Of a DNA stretch of 64,000 nucleotides, positions 10,901 through 25,810 are shown piece by piece. Each line of letters starts with the position of its first letter. Position 1 is the first letter of the stretch. The stretch is from contig JAKSXM010000238.1 in NCBI GenBank assembly GCA_022575985.1, positions 10,000,001-10,064,000 of the forward strand, written 5' to 3'. The notes below the pieces were generated by a model. The model was not told the DNA's origin. It was given only the letters and a program-made list of their open reading frames with translations, and made no database searches. This DNA comes from Anagrus nilaparvatae (taxonomy: Eukaryota > Arthropoda > Insecta > Hymenoptera > Mymaridae). Both the position numbers and the translations under genes were made by a program.

Positions 10901-12522
10901 TCACCTTACCGTCCGAAACGAAGCCGAATTTACTTGCAACTTTGACCATTCTTTATTTTTCAAGCCTTGGGTCCTAATGTACTATTTTGCGATTACTCAA
11001 CCACTGCATATTTAAGTTAACTATATGAATTCCACTTGCTAATGAGAAAAATAATTCAAAACGATTGTTTTTGAAAACTAAAACTAAAAAAATTGTGTAA
11101 CAAATTTACTGGATTGGCCCATATACATATTTTCAAATAAAATATTTATAATTTAAAGTATCAAAAACTAAATTAAATATTGAAAAAATTAACTTTAAAA
11201 ATCATTTTTCTGTATAGATATTTCTCCAACTCAATTATAAAACTTTCATTGATTGAGTCTTAAAATTAGATAAAAATAATAAAAAAACTAATTTTATTCT
11301 AAATGAAAAAGTTTATTTTTTTCAATTAAAAACAGAAAAAGATTTTCTTACTTTAAGATAAAAGCTTTTTTATAAGTTAGTAACTTTTTATAAAAAAGTA
11401 TAATCAATCATATTATCACGATTAAAAAAAGTTTTTTTCTTTTTTATTTATAAATATTTATACTCTCTGCTCCCTTTTTCTTAAAAATAGTTTAAATTAA
11501 TGTAATTTAAAGATAAAAGCTTTTTTTTGTATAAATAATTTGTAGTTTAAAAAATTTTGTAGTTTACAAAATAAAAATGTAAAATTTTATTTTTTTTCTG
11601 CAAAAATAAGGTCTCACATTTTGTAAGTGAGTTTCTAGTTGATGCATTATGCTTGAAATTTTATTATAAAATTAAATATTTATGTAACTAAAAATTCTTT
11701 TTGGATTTGCCTGTGCATTATACATAAATTTAAAATAAAACATTTTTCAAAATAATTTGCAGTCTAATGTACATGAAAAATAAAATAAATGAGAGCCAAT
11801 GTGCTTCGGGCATAAACATTACTAAACTACTAGAAGTTACATTTTTCCAAAAAAATATATTGCTTCAATTCCCGCGAAAATATTTCATTTGATCTCTCAT
11901 TTTTTTTAGTTACCTTTGCCCTTTAGTTAGGAAACAAAAAATATAAAAAGTAGAACACTTTTTACAGAAAATAAATGATAAGCTAAATTTTACTTTTTTA
12001 AAGTTAAAGCATTATTTATGATGATGATCATCATCATTACGATGATAACAAATTTTTTATTTTTAAAGAAAATATTTTTCTGACATATACGAATATAACT
12101 TTTTGTTTTATGAGTTAATAGGTTATTTTTTGATTCAGGAGAAGAATGATTTTAGGTTTCTTTTTTAGCAAAATTTATGTCTAATTAAAAAAAAATTTTA
12201 CGGAATTTAATAGTTGCTGTATAAAAGATGAATTTCTGAAGGTTAGTACTAAACAAAAGACTGTACTTTTACCTACAAGCAGTGTAGTTTTTAACTTTTC
12301 AGCCTAAGAACATGAACAATTTTCTTGTTATATTGATCGAAAATACTGCATTTTTTCACAAAAATTTTGAATTAAAATTTTTCTCACAAATGAAATGACC
12401 TTTCAAGGTTATATAATCAAATGAAAACCGAAAATTTTTAATGATGGAGGGGAGGACCCATTATCTGGGAAGTATACGTTTTCGGTATACCTCAGTAAAG
12501 TTAGGCGTATTTTTTAGGAATT
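7945..12522. other. gene-free AT-rich stretch
   Basis: No coding region that I can support. It holds homopolymer runs and an AAT tract near 9436-9454. Scattered phrases at about 10790-10990 (ATCGGCCAAAA, CGACCACTTT) resemble those at 20.8-21.2 kb. A palindromic ATGATGATCATCATCAT tract lies near 12017-12034. Confidence 0.5.
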
Positions 12523-13020
12523 TACGGTTACCCGAATGTAGGATAGATAACTGTAACTTTGTCCCTTTTCGACAGGTATAATTTCATGTAATGTCCAGAA
12601 TTTCTCGAAAAATCTCTGTAGTTGCAATTTTGAATCAGAAGCTCCTTGCCTATATGAAACCTAACCCAGCGTGAAGCAACTCAAAATTTTTGCTAACCGA
12701 CCCGAGATTAGGACAAATGTACACCCTTAGTATTTTTATAACGAGCGTTGAATCCCTACTAAACAATACGGGTGGTTTGTCACCATAATTTGACCAGTCG
12801 ACTGTTTTGGTATGTATTAAGGGTGTACGGTTACCCGAATTCCCGGTCTTATTTGTCAGATTTTTGGAGGTCAGATTTTGTGTAAGACCCGAAACTTCCC
12901 GAAAAGGGTCTTGAGTTGCAGTTTTGGATCGAAAGCTTCTTTGTCTATCCAAAATTATACCAAAATTAAAGCAAAAAACCTAAAATTTTGGAGAGCTGAT
13001 CCGACTGCCGGGTAACCGTA
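12523..13020. repeat. duplicated small inverted-repeat element
   Basis: The clearest unit is 12826-13020, with a 12-bp exact terminal inverted repeat, TACGGTTACCCG and CGGGTAACCGTA. A second, more diverged unit starts with the same TACGGTTACCCG at 12523 and shares the phrases GTTGCAGTTTTGGATC/GTTGCAATTTTGAATC and CTTCTTTGTCTAT/CTCCTTGCCTAT. A decayed relative lies at about 3788-4125. A non-autonomous DNA transposon is the best reading. Confidence 0.65.
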
Positions 13021-16000
13021 ATCCCTAGTGGAGATGCCCTGAAAAGCCACTGCCCAATTCCCCGAAAACAGGTTAAACATGAAGGCTAATAAAAAAAGGC
13101 GTGATATCCAAAATCAGCTTGCAAATTCAAAATGTAAATAAATAGTAGTCATCTTTATTAATTATCGTCCTTTAACACTAGTTGATTTATAAAAGTTTTT
13201 TTTTATTTGCCTAAAAAATTGAATTATAACCTATTTTATCAAACACTAAATTGCCATTACTTAAACCTTAATAAACATAAAATATCTGCAGACAAATAAA
13301 TCCTATTTTTTTAATAAACAAAAAAAGGGCTGATGCTAAAATCGTCATTTCAAGGACTCAATAAACATTAGTCATATTATAAGGGTTCAAGTAATCCTTC
13401 GTATAAAGTCTCAAGTACCAGATGCACATTTTAACTAAGTACTTTCTCATGTCATTATTTCAAGTATTTTAAATGCTATTTGTATTACTAAATTATACTT
13501 GCATTAAGTAAAATAAAAAAAATGGTATCCTACCAATCTTAAAATTTTCAAAAAATTAAGAAAAAGCTGCTTATCTGTTTATATTACTTTTCATATAATC
13601 TTCAAAAAAATATAGCATCAACAAATTTTTATTATAAAAAAAAACTGCTTATTACACAAAAAATCACTCATACAAAAATAAATTCGTCGGTTAGTAAGAA
13701 AAATGTCAAGTATTAAAAAATCATAATAAAAATTTTTCTAAAACAAGAAGCCGAAAAATAAAAAAGAGCATTATTTCTTGATAAGTTGCTAATATAAAAT
13801 ACTTGACAAGTCTATCGTTCCATAAAAATCTATCTAGCTATTTTTCGTCAACTACTTATATGTCAAGTATCAGAATAAAATAGAGTATTAGTGAAGAGTA
13901 ACTTGTCAACGTAAGCTAAAATTTTCTCTTTAAATCTTTTTACAATCTATCTATCAAAAAAGTTTTTACTATATAACAGTTAATCCCTCTACTTTTCTTT
14001 ACTTGTATATGATAAGACTTTACCAAATATGTGTGGGCTCAAAAAATTTTCTATATACGTTGCAGGTTACACACTTTATTATTTAACTGCATTGCAGTAA
14101 ACTTAGTAAAACTATTAAAAAAATTAAGTAATATCTTAATATTTTCGTCGTTTAAATTTTGTTTTCTTAGAATAAGTTTGTACTATGTTTTTAAACTGAT
14201 AAGAGATTATGTACTACTTGGAAATAATTAATAAGTTTTTAAGGAGGAAGTGTTTATAAAGTTGACGAGTTGTTTTTATGAAATCTAATAATTCAGCAAA
14301 AAGTTTTCTAAGCATGAAATTTAATTTTAAGGGAATTAATTTGTTTAATTTTGAGTTTTCGAAGTCAATTTTAAATCCAATTTCTTATCATTTGAATTAT
14401 AAAACATTTTAATGAAAATTTTATGGATAATATCAACTCATACATAAAAATCGCTATTGACTACATTCTTATAAATTTTAAAAGCATAAAAAAATCTTGA
14501 AATGTAGTATATTGCAAGAGTGCATAGATGGATCTTTGAAGTAGCAGTTATAGTAGGTCTTTCTACTTAAATATAATATGTGCCACTTATTTTCTCTTAT
14601 AAATATGAGTAATTGTTTTCTCAAGTATACTAAAAAAAATTTTAAGCATTTTTATCTCGAATCATTAATTTACTGCATTAAATATTATGCAATGTTTTGT
14701 ACCTAATTTTGTGAATATTTGTTAGATGTATTTATTAGTAATTGATAAATATTTTGGTAATTTGTGTAATTAAATTGATATCATGGCATGCATAAATGTT
14801 AAAATTATTTTGAAATTAGTATGTTTTTGCTATTTGGGGAATTGAAGATTTTAAGATAAAATTATTGTTTATTGTACATGATAATGTAATAACAATGTTT
14901 TAATTAATTATTGATGTATTTCGTTTTAATTATATTATTCAGCCTTTTAATTAATTATTATAAATTATGCATTTAATTCAGATGTATCATATTTTAATTA
15001 AATATTTTCTGTGTAATTTGATACTTTTTATTTACTTTTTTAATATTTTATTTGACAGGTTTCAAAATGCGTATTTGTTAATTTAATTGTAAAATAGTCA
15101 TTTTCTTTACAAGGGAGTAAAGCGAGTTTTTATTGTTAAATGGGTCGTATTAACGTCTTCTGATTTCACAGCGATTGAGTTTTACGGTTAAGGAATACGA
15201 CCGTAAAACACAAGTTCAAAATATGTCAAAAAATGTTCAAAATTGGCAAGAAAGCTCCGAAATAAAATAATAACAAGATAAACTTTCACTGTAATTTACC
15301 TTGTAAAAAAAAAGTAATTTACTTAAAAACAATAATATTACTGAATCTAAGCACTATCAATTAAGTCATCAAAATACTGTCAATTTTGTAATAATAAATT
15401 TTAAAAAATGTTTATTTAATTTAAGCAATTTAATTTATTTATTTATCTATTTTCAAGTACCAACACAATAATAATAATAATATAAAATATCTCCAATTAT
15501 ATTTAATTAATCTCATGTATGTAAACTTGAAAAGCAAGAGTGAGACAGAAATATATTATAATATAAACGCACCACGCGCGGCGTTAAAAGTTGAAAGTGT
15601 GGATTTGCATAATTGCTTTTAGTTTATCCTATACGAGCTTCCACTCATAATGAAGAAAAATACTTTCACTAGAAAAATACAGATTTTTTTTAATGATAAA
15701 AATGCCTGATTCCAGACACATTTTTTTTCAGTTTTATGTTTAATCCTCTTATTTATTTTAAGATTTATATAATTAAAAAAATTTTTTTAGATTAATTAAA
15801 ATCTTTCAATATTTACTTTATTATGTTAAGATTTTTAGTCAAATAGTAATTTAAGAAGGTACTAGAGAGGATATTGTGGAGAAAATATTTTTTTTGTATG
15901 GGATTAAACAATACTTGATTTGAATAGGGTTGTTTTTGTATATTTCGAAACCCCTTTTATATTTCATTTACCCCAAAAAGTTTCTTCTATTGTTTATTTG

Positions 16001-19000
16001 TTATTTTACTCTCAATTTGTTGGCTTTAAATCTTATTTGAATTGTGTTAAAATAAATATTTAAATTATTTAACGACTCTTCTTCTTTTTTTATCTTTTAC
16101 CTCATTAAATTTTCTAGTTTATTTGACTTGTTGTAATTTTAACACCACTTTGATAGATTATTATTAGGCTTGAAGTTTATTCATTTTATAGATGAAAGAT
16201 TTTCTATTTTTGGGAGATTTGAAGCTTCTGAGATACTCAGTTTGTTTAGGATGTTTAAGGGTTGTCTAAGATTAATCCTAATATCTTTTCCAGAGAATAA
16301 TTAAAAATAATAATTTATTCAGTGTTATAAAATAGTATATTAAGTATCAAGGGCGTAAAAGTTTTGAAAATAGCGTGAAAACTAACACGAAAGCCCGGCC
16401 AAGTCTTTGAGCTTGCACATTTGTAAATCTAAATATATTTATTTTTTATCCTAAAAGTTCGATATTTTATGGGGATTCTGGGATTTTGGGGTTCTTAAAT
16501 AAATTTTATTTTAGGTACTAATTCCCCGCTTGGATTTTTCGCAAAATTCAAAATTTAGCCAGTTTGTTTTGAATTTGCATTTTCAAGTCACAAACTTTAT
16601 TTATATGATTTTCTAACTGCTTTGTAGTGCCAGAAGCAAAAAAAAGTAAAATTTTTAAAAAATTTACCCAATAATAATAAAGAAAATTTTCAAATTTAAA
16701 TCGAAAAAATTTTGCAAAAATCAATTGATTTCAATTATTTCTAGTTATTTGATTCAAAAAACTTAATTTATACCAGTTTTTAATAGTTTCGAAACTGTTT
16801 CACCATAAAAAAATAAAAAAATTTACAAGTCCAAAAATTAAAAATTTTCAAAGGGTCGCCCCTTTGCAATTTTCTGAAATTTGGAAATTTTCTAAAATCT
16901 TATGTTTGTTTGGATTTTCTGGGTTTTAAGGCGAAATAACTTGGATTAACTGCCCTGTGACTTTTTCGAGAAAATAAAACTGAATTTAAGAAATTAAAAA
17001 ATAGGAATTTTCGCAACAAATTAATATGTTAGCCTTTTTTTGAGCTTTTTATCTATTTCGAAAAACTGTCTGGGATAATTACTGTAAAAAATGATTGACT
17101 TTTATAAAAAATTTACCATTCAGCAAACACATTTTTTTATAGTGTAGATAAATATTAATAAAATTTTATTAAAACTGCTACCCTAATCTTAGCAAATTAG
17201 AATAAATTACCTCACGTCAAAACACTCGCTTTTTTCGAAAAAAATTTGTACACATTACAATCCTTAATTGCAGAAAAAATACAAATAAACATAGATCCAA
17301 GTAGTACTTACAACAATAAAAATAAAATAAAAAGAAAAAGAAAAAAACATTAAAAACTCTCATAGGCTGGTCACGTGTAGTGTCCGCCAAAACGAGACTA
17401 GAATACAAAAAAAAAACTTTTCTTTCTTTTTCTCAACTACTACTACTTTATCCTATCTAATCCCCCTATTTTTTGTTCCTGGATGCGCTTGCTTTTTCTA
17501 ACTTATATACTTGAAATGTTTGCACGCCTGGTTTTTATTGTCAAATTATGTTTTATGTATAGAACTAAACATTAAAAAATGAGGGTAGGGGCAAAGACAG
17601 AGAAGTTAAAATTAGTCTGTTGAGAGACATTACTTTTTTTTCAAATTGTTTTACGTGCTGTATTAAAGAAAATTATTTACGTGATTTTATTGAACAATTT
17701 TTTAAATAAATATGAACAAACAATTTTTTTACAGTGTACATGAATAAAATAATTATTTTTTTTATCGATGATTATGCAAAAAATTATTTTTCTATTGTCG
17801 CGTTATTAGCGAACAAGTAAAAAAGAAAAAATTCAACTGCAGTAAAAAAAAAAATTAATTGCGATCTTGAAAGATTACAACGTCAAATTATACGGTCTTT
17901 ATAAAGCGTATTTATAAAATCGATATTGATGGTAGAAAATTTTTTTTATTCTTTAGATATAAATGAGATGTAAAAATGAGAATTAAAGGTTTTTTTCATC
18001 AAAGAATAATTGAGAGAAATTTTTATACATTTTTTTTGCTGATTGTTGTAAAAAAAAATTAATTACTTTTAATATGCAAGTATATATTCTTGTCGTAATT
18101 AAGGATAAATATTTTTTGTTTATTAAATATCTTCGAATAAAATAATTTTCAAATATAATCTTTAAATTTCATAAACGTTTAAAAATATTAAAAAAAAAAA
18201 TCTTGAATATCATGTAACATTTTTTTTGTAGTTAACCAATTACTATGTTCCTCACGTTTTCAATCTCAAACGTGACGTTCAAAATCCAAAATTATTTTTC
18301 ACTCTGATGCATACTTTTTTTTTTTATTTCTTTTAATCAAACCAACAAAAAAAAATATAAAAAAAAAAAAATTATTTTATTAGAAAATAATTAGAACACT
18401 TGGGAGTATGAGTGAGATTTTTTTTTGTGTGTTATTTTGTTTTTAGGGAAAAATAATTAAAATCAAAGCATATATTTTCTATCTCACTCTATTACTCTTT
18501 GTTTAAAATATTTTTTGGGATTATTTTACCAAATTTTTAGTACCTATCAAAGGTTGCCCATGGATCGTCAAACAAATGATTGTGAGCACCATGATTGTTA
18601 TTTTCATCAAAAAATAGATAGAATATTGAATGAAATTGCATCATTTTTTAAAAATAATTGAAAAAATATAGTCCACTAAAAAAATAACAATTAACTAATT
18701 AAAAAAAAAATTCCACTAATAAATCACATAAAAAAGATTTTCTTTAAACTTTTATTAAAAAAAAAAAAACTTGACTGGATAAGCAAAGTTTAACTAAAAA
18801 AAAAAATTTGTATAACTATAAATTTCACAAAAAAAAAATAACATCTTGGCACTTATAAGAAAAAGAAAATCTTTTTAAAAACCTCCTTTACTCTTATACC
18901 TGAAGTTTATAAAAAAGAAGTCACGTTAATCTTCTTTAAGTTTTAGTAAAAAAAAATGCACAATAAACTTTTAAAAAATCAATCTGGCACTTTAAACAAT

Positions 19001-19956
19001 AATAAAAAATTAAATTATTCATTAATAATCGATAAAAGGTTAAGATAGAAGACACAAGTTTTTCGTTCAACGAGTCAAATTAAACTAAAATTTTAGTCAA
19101 AAAATATTTGGTTAAAGGTATAAATACGTCACGAGTAAATCTATAAACCTATATTAACGTTTATGTGTGTGTATTTATTTCTATTGTTTATTACCCTGGA
19201 TTAAAACCCATTTTAAGAAAATTAACACAATAAAATAAAATTGAATAATAAATCCCATAAAAGATTATTGGAACATTGTAGTAGTAACTTCTTGTCGATA
19301 TTAATAATAATATTTCAGAATTTTATATCTCTAACACACACTCATAATACACGCAACAGGTTTTTCTTAACCTCAATATAATACAAGTATTATTCGATAC
19401 GGGTCATCAACATGTAAAGTAAAATACCCAAAAGACTTAACGTAAATTCGATTTTAAAACTATAATCGAATTCAATTTCAATCTAATAACATTAAATTTA
19501 ATATTTTTTTTAATAAAAATTTATTTCTATTTTATACAATTTTTTTATCTGTGAAATTTTTTCTATCCAATTTCGGTTTTATCTGTGTTGTAATTTATTT
19601 ATTTTATGCAAGTGGATATATGGGGGATTTCATAAAATTACAGGGAATTACCCATGTACACTAAAAAAAGTATTACTAAAATAAATAAAAGTTTTACATT
19701 TTTTTTAAATGTAGAGTATTTTTAATTAAAAATTCAAAGTAACTTAATAAAGTAAAAAATTAACATCAGCTTCTGGTTTGTAAAATAACTTAATTTATTT
19801 TAAGTATTATAAAATCAAAGCTAAAAAAAATTTTAAAGTAAATATTTCCTTGATTTCTATTTTTAAATTATTTAATTTTTAAAAATTAAGACTTTTTCAT
19901 TATAAACTTTAAAAACAGTTTCTAAAACTTTTTTATTAAAGAAAAAGTAATAATAT

Positions 19957-19988
<32 letters not shown>

Positions 19989-21286
19989 AGTTATTTCTTA
20001 ACACATAATAATAAGAAAAGAAGGACTTTATTATTGTCAACTTTATTTTTATTCTAAATATCCCTTGAGAAATTGACTGGGAAAAAAAACTAGAAACATT
20101 TGATAAAAGAATCTTTTGCATGTAATCAAACTTTTACTATCTTTTGTTATTATTATTATTATTGTCTTGATCTTTATCTCTTGATGCAGTTATTAAAGCT
20201 TTAAATTTTATATAAGATACTTTTAGAAATGCTTTTTTGTTTTTTTTTTTCCATAATGAGAAAAATGTAATTTTCAAGTTTTTTCATAATAATTATTTTT
20301 ATTTTACGAGCTTTGCTAATGATGCGAAAATTTCTTTATTCAATTTTATAATTGTTTTGATTACTCTTATTAAAGTTTGGGTATTATAGTAAAAAAAATT
20401 TAATTTTTTTTTTCAATTTGCTAAATTTTTGACAATAGAAACGGTTCTCCAGGGTAGAAATTCATTTTTTAGGGTAAAAACAATTTCTGCCAAATGTTCT
20501 GATTAATTCCCTTGCTAGAAGGTGTCCTAAATTAAGGCACTTCTTAGGATCAGTGCCGTGTTGGAATATTTAAAAAAACACTAAACACTAAATAGTCATA
20601 ATTTTGCACGTCAAAAAAGGGATCTGCACTTTCCAAATATCCTAATATTGTTTGCGACACTAAAATAAGCGAAAATTTTATCCGTAACCTAAGACTTGTG
20701 TTTTATTATTATTAAAAAAAAAAAAATCCGATGGTGTAAGTGAAGACAAATAATTAATCGGCAGAAGCCAAAAAGTATGTATTTCCCAGTTACTAAGCAT
20801 CAATCAAATTAAGGCCATTTTTCGTTTTTCTGGCCAAGCATCGTAATCTACTATATTTTATAACAAAGGCTTACATTTTTATCAGTATTTAACAATTTTT
20901 ACCTTAACATAATCTTTTTTCGTATATTTTATTTCAAAATTTTGGCAAATGAAAAAATGAAATTTTTTTGAAAAAAATGAATATTTTCGATAGGTGCATT
21001 GATTTTTTGAAGTTTTGAAGAGGAATTATTTTTTTCTTGTCATCGGTCAGAAAATGCTTAGGCCCCATCTACAAAAACTGTAAAATCGAGGCACAAAGTT
21101 CCAAATCACTGGTTACTATCCGAAACAAAGTCAATTTTACGTGTGGAAAAATTAAATTTATTTTCTTGTCAATGGCCAAAAAACACTATTTCCTGACCGC
21201 GTCGTGATTCAAAAATACGTGTTTTCTTGCCACTGAGGAAGAAAAGTTATGTTTTGCCCTATGTACCCTAAACTTGTATGTTTACT
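13021..21286. other. gene-free AT-rich stretch
   Basis: No gene found in 8 kb. Noted items: an imperfect inverted repeat at about 15143-15208 (GGTCGTATT / AATACGACC); a fragment at 16345-16410 (GTAAAAGTTTTG, TAGCGTGA) shared with 24.56 kb; a (TC)n tract at about 19957-19988; an ATT tract at about 20147-20163; and decayed repeat phrases at 20.8-21.25 kb. The short open frames here are low-complexity. Confidence 0.5.
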
Positions 21287-21484
21287 CAAACGAATTACTT
21301 GGTGATTTATGCTATGAAGTAAAATGGGTTTGAAGGGGCACAATAGTATATTTTTATCCTACGCCGCAAAAATAAAGCCCCAGCTCGCAGTTTGCCAATC
21401 TTAACTTTTCCTCTGAAAAATATGCTATAGTGCCCCTCCAAAACCATTATACTTCTTAGCATAAATCACCAAGCAATTAGTTTG
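21287..21484. repeat. inverted-repeat element with about 65-bp arms
   Basis: The left arm (CAAACGAATTACTTGGTGAT onward, to about 21355) is complementary to the right arm (about 21415-21484, ending ATCACCAAGCAATTAGTTTG). Both arms contain GAAGGGGCAC/GTGCCCCTCC-type sequence. The element is 198 bases long with a loop of about 60 and no coding capacity. Confidence 0.75.
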
Positions 21485-24400
21485 AATATATATAAAAGTG
21501 TGCTTGAAAATAACTGATTTAAAGCGAAATTTCAAGCAGAGCAGCTTAACAGTGTTCATCAAAAAGTACAAATGCATGTAATATTTGCAACCCTGAAAAG
21601 TTGATATTTAAAAATTAAGCTTATAGTTGCATAATTTTTAATTTACTAAAAAAACTTTCATCGATATTTTTAATCTCTCCCTATAATTTTGTGTTGGTAT
21701 TTTAAAAAGCTTTATTGTTATTATTATTATTATTATTCATTTTATTTACTTATGGAAATTACATTTTTTTTTCAGTTTTATTTAAATTTAATTTATTGAA
21801 TTTTTTTTTCAAGAGAGACTGGGATTTTAAATAATTTATTTTTATATTGTAAAAATTAAAAAAATTTTTATTACAAAAAAGTATTAAAAAAACACATATG
21901 AAAAGGTTAAAAACCGTCCTATGAGTCTTCATATTAAATCTATCTTAGCCAATTTTGTTATTTACTTTTCATTTTTATACATTTCAAAGCTTTCATTTAC
22001 AGAAATGATCAGTTTCAATAAGTAAAAAAGAAAAAAACAATCGCCAACTAATCTCGCACGAAAAAGCCCTGAAGCATTTCTCTATAGGTAAATACACAAC
22101 AAAGACCAAATAAAAAAAAATCACTTTTTTTCTATACAATCACTCACGCGATTCTTTTTTTATAGAAAAGATAAAAAGAGATAGGAAATATGTATATCTA
22201 ATATGAAAATACGCACGTAGGTATCGATTTTATATTTTCGTTTGAATTTTCTATTACAACTGTACTATAATATTCCACTAGACCATAACACACCATACAC
22301 ACCACCTTTCGTAAAATTTCAATTTCCAAGAATAAACTTTTCTTTTTTTTTTTGTATTATTTTTATTTATTTTTCGTGTTTACATTCAAATTTAAATCGA
22401 GATTTTCTATATAACTTCAAAAGTTACAATTTATAAAGTTTAAATAATCATAACAATAATGTATGAATAAATATTTTAGGGTAAACAAGAAATTCATCTG
22501 ATAAAATTACACAGTCTTCCTAGGTTGAAAATTGAAATGGAGATTAAAAAAGTCCCAGATAGAATTTTGACCAGATAATGACCTAAAATGGTCAGTTTTG
22601 GTTTGAATTCCCCCTGGAACTTATTTAAAGTCTATTATTTTACTGGGGTTGTTATTTATATTGAATAATACAAATAAGTATAAATTTGAAACTATATTTT
22701 GCGCTTTCAATTTTTTGGGTCAATATAGATAATAAAAAAATTTCTAAGAAACTAATATACTTTGGGTTATCTTTTGCTAAAAGTCACTTCAGAAAAAAAG
22801 TTGATATAGCATTTTGAATCTATCAATTGTTTTAGGACTACACCCTTAAAAAGTTTTTTTTATAATACTTTAGGCAATACTCGGTTTAGGATGCTCAGTT
22901 TTTGGCTACTGCCCAGTTTTTTAGGTTAAAAACCACCCAGATATTAAACAAATTAAAGTTAAAAAAAAAAAAACAAAAAAAAAATATTATCGATAATTAG
23001 ATTTCTATTAAATAGAAAATTTCTTAAAGGAATTAATTACCTTAAATTTAAGCTTATAGAAAAAAATATTGCAAAGGTAAATTTAACTTTTTGAATTTTT
23101 GGAGATAAATAAAATTTATATTTTTTATCCTTCTTTTAAAAGCCTTTTAATAAGCCTACTTTTAAAAAATTGGCAAAAACTAACCTAAAAAAGTTTTCTA
23201 TAGAATATTATGGGCCATTTTATTCAGAGTATAATATCTTTTATCTCTATCACTGTGTTAAAATACTCATTGAATAGGCAATAATAAGAAAAGACATTGG
23301 CATGCTAAAACCAGAAAAAAAAATTGCTTACAGAAGCCAAGTTTAAATTAAACAATGAACATAAAAAAGTTCGTTCTTAAATTTCCATTATTTTTTTATG
23401 TGAATATAAATAATAATAATGATAATTTTATCTCTCACTTAAAAATGATTCTTTAGAATTAAGTAACTTACGATATCCTTGTAGGTTAGGTTTTATTTTG
23501 AAATTATGACAGTTTGGCACTTACCTAAAACAAAAAAGTAAAGGTGATTATTAATTAAATGCATTTTTTAGAGTAAAAAATTAATATTTATTTTAATTTT
23601 TAAGCTAATTTTATTCATATGTAAAAAAATTTTAATTAAAAATATTACAATATTTTGATGATTTAGCATAAAATTATTTTATTTTTTTTAAAAATTAACC
23701 TTTTAATAAAATTTGTTAGTTTTATGTATGGATGAGTAATTTTGGTACATAAAATTTTATTTATTATTCCATGAAAGTATAATTAAATTATAAAATAATT
23801 TTATTTAATTTTCACTGAAAATTTTTTAATTTTTTTTGCAATTTAAAACATTTTAAATGAAGTTTGTCATTAATTAAACTTATTTATAGTAAAAATTATT
23901 TTATTTTAAATTCAAAAATAAAATGTAAAATAATATTTTTTATTTTCATTAAAGGATTAATTTAATCTTTGTCAAAGGGAATTAAAAAAATAGTTATTTT
24001 TTAATTGCTTTATATTTAAAACAACAAAAAAAACTATAAAAAAAAAGTTCAAAAAAATTATCGCAAAACAGGTAAATAAAAGTAATTTGGTCAATAAATC
24101 ACAAGATCCTAACCTAAAAACTAAGATGTTTGGAAGAGATATATATCTCCTTAAATTTACGATAGTAACGTCCATAAAGCTCATGGTAATCGTATTCAAA
24201 GTTAACTCAAGGAGAAATGACTATTACTAAAACTACTACATAGAAACATATACACAGGTGTTTTATATGAACCATATTCCCAAAGGACTATAAGAAACTA
24301 AGAGTGTCATATGCGGACGAGAATTTTCCTCGCTCATATTACAAATTTTAATTTTATGTCCCTTCTCTAAATATACACGATGTAATTAAACATGATAATA

Positions 24401-24550
24401 ATAATATTTAGCTAACATAACCTCACTTTTTCTTTTTTAATAAAGTTCTATTTTTTGGCATTTATCCAATATAAAGTCTAACTATTAATTGATATTTTTT
24501 TTAATAAAATTTTTATGTTATATATTTTGACTCTATTTAAGGGCATATAC
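21485..24550. other. gene-free AT-rich stretch
   Basis: Only homopolymer runs and an ATT tract near 21717-21736. I see no supportable gene or structured RNA. Confidence 0.5.
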
Positions 24551-25810
24551 AATTAATGGAGTAAAAGTTTTGGTTCTAGCGTGAGCACTAGCACGAGTGC
24601 TCGTCGAAGCCGGACACGAGTAATATGAGTTCATGCTAGTGTCTAAAGTATTTCTTCAATGGTGCTCACAATATTTTTTTGTCTACCTAGGCGTAGAACG
24701 AGCGCAGAAAATTCTTTGCAAAGTTTTACGCACGAGTTTTACGCCTGGGAGGGCAAAAAAGTATTTTGTGTCTGACTAAATATAGATTTTTACTACTTGT
24801 GGTTAGTATAAATAATTAATAAAGGAAGTGAGTAATTTTATTTTAAATGAATAATTAATTTTTTTTTCTTCCAATAATTGATTTTTATTATCTAGAAATA
24901 ATTAATCCTGCATCCTGATTAAATTTTATTAAAATTTCTATTTTTCTATAATTTAATAAATTTATTACACAAGGAAATATGACAGTAAATCAAAGAAAAT
25001 TCAGACAGTTCATTAAATTTTTATATTTTACTATTTTAAAAATAATTTTTTCATTCTTATGTTAGTAAGGTAAGTGTAAGAATTTTGAATACTTTATTTG
25101 CTTAAAATGTTTTTGTTAAATTTAAAAAATGTCCTAATTATTTGTTTCGAATTAGTCTTAATCTTATTCCATGAACTAAGCTGGAAATCCTTATCCGAAA
25201 TTCTAGTACTTTCCTTACATACTTTACTTTTATTTGCTAAAATTTTAATGTAAAATTAAACCTCTTTTATACTATTTGATTTATTTATTTTTCATTTAAA
25301 ATTCTTAATCTAAAATTAAATCTTACGTTTTTTGTCTTAAATTTAATTAAAATATAACTCTCGACTACTCACAGTAGTTTGTATTTTATTATTTTTAAAT
25401 AAGAATTTTAATATTTAAATATTATTTAATTATATATTTATAACAATTTTATAATTAAGTTGTTAAATTAAAATTTAATTAAATTATACTTTAAATTAAA
25501 TTATTTTTACTTATAATACTCCAAAAAATAAAAATTAAGTCATAAAAATTTTAGTATGTAATGAAAGATTTTTCATTTAATTAATTTTTTTTTTAATTAT
25601 GCACTTGTAGAAAGAGTAAGACATTATTTAATACATTTGTTAAGTAAAATAAGTAATACTTTGATAATTAATTATTTAATTTTACAGGGTAAAAAATTTT
25701 GGATTTACATTATCCAAAATATTTTCTGGAATATTTTCCATTTCTCGCACGATTTTTACGCCTTGGCAGGTAAAAATTCAGGAATAGAATAATTTCTAGG
25801 CATTCGCCAG
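24551..25810. repeat. decayed dispersed repeat with locally higher GC
   Basis: At 24555-24780 there is a GC-richer patch (GTAAAAGTTTTG, GCGTGAGCACTAGCACGAG, CACGAGTTTTACGCC). Pieces recur at 16345-16410 and 25730-25775 (CTCGCACGATTTTTACGCC). The patches look like fragments of one non-autonomous element separated by AT-rich filler. Confidence 0.4.

Noticed and set aside
12650..12952. 100-codon minus-strand open frame
   Set aside because: Spans two units of a non-coding inverted-repeat element; no protein features.
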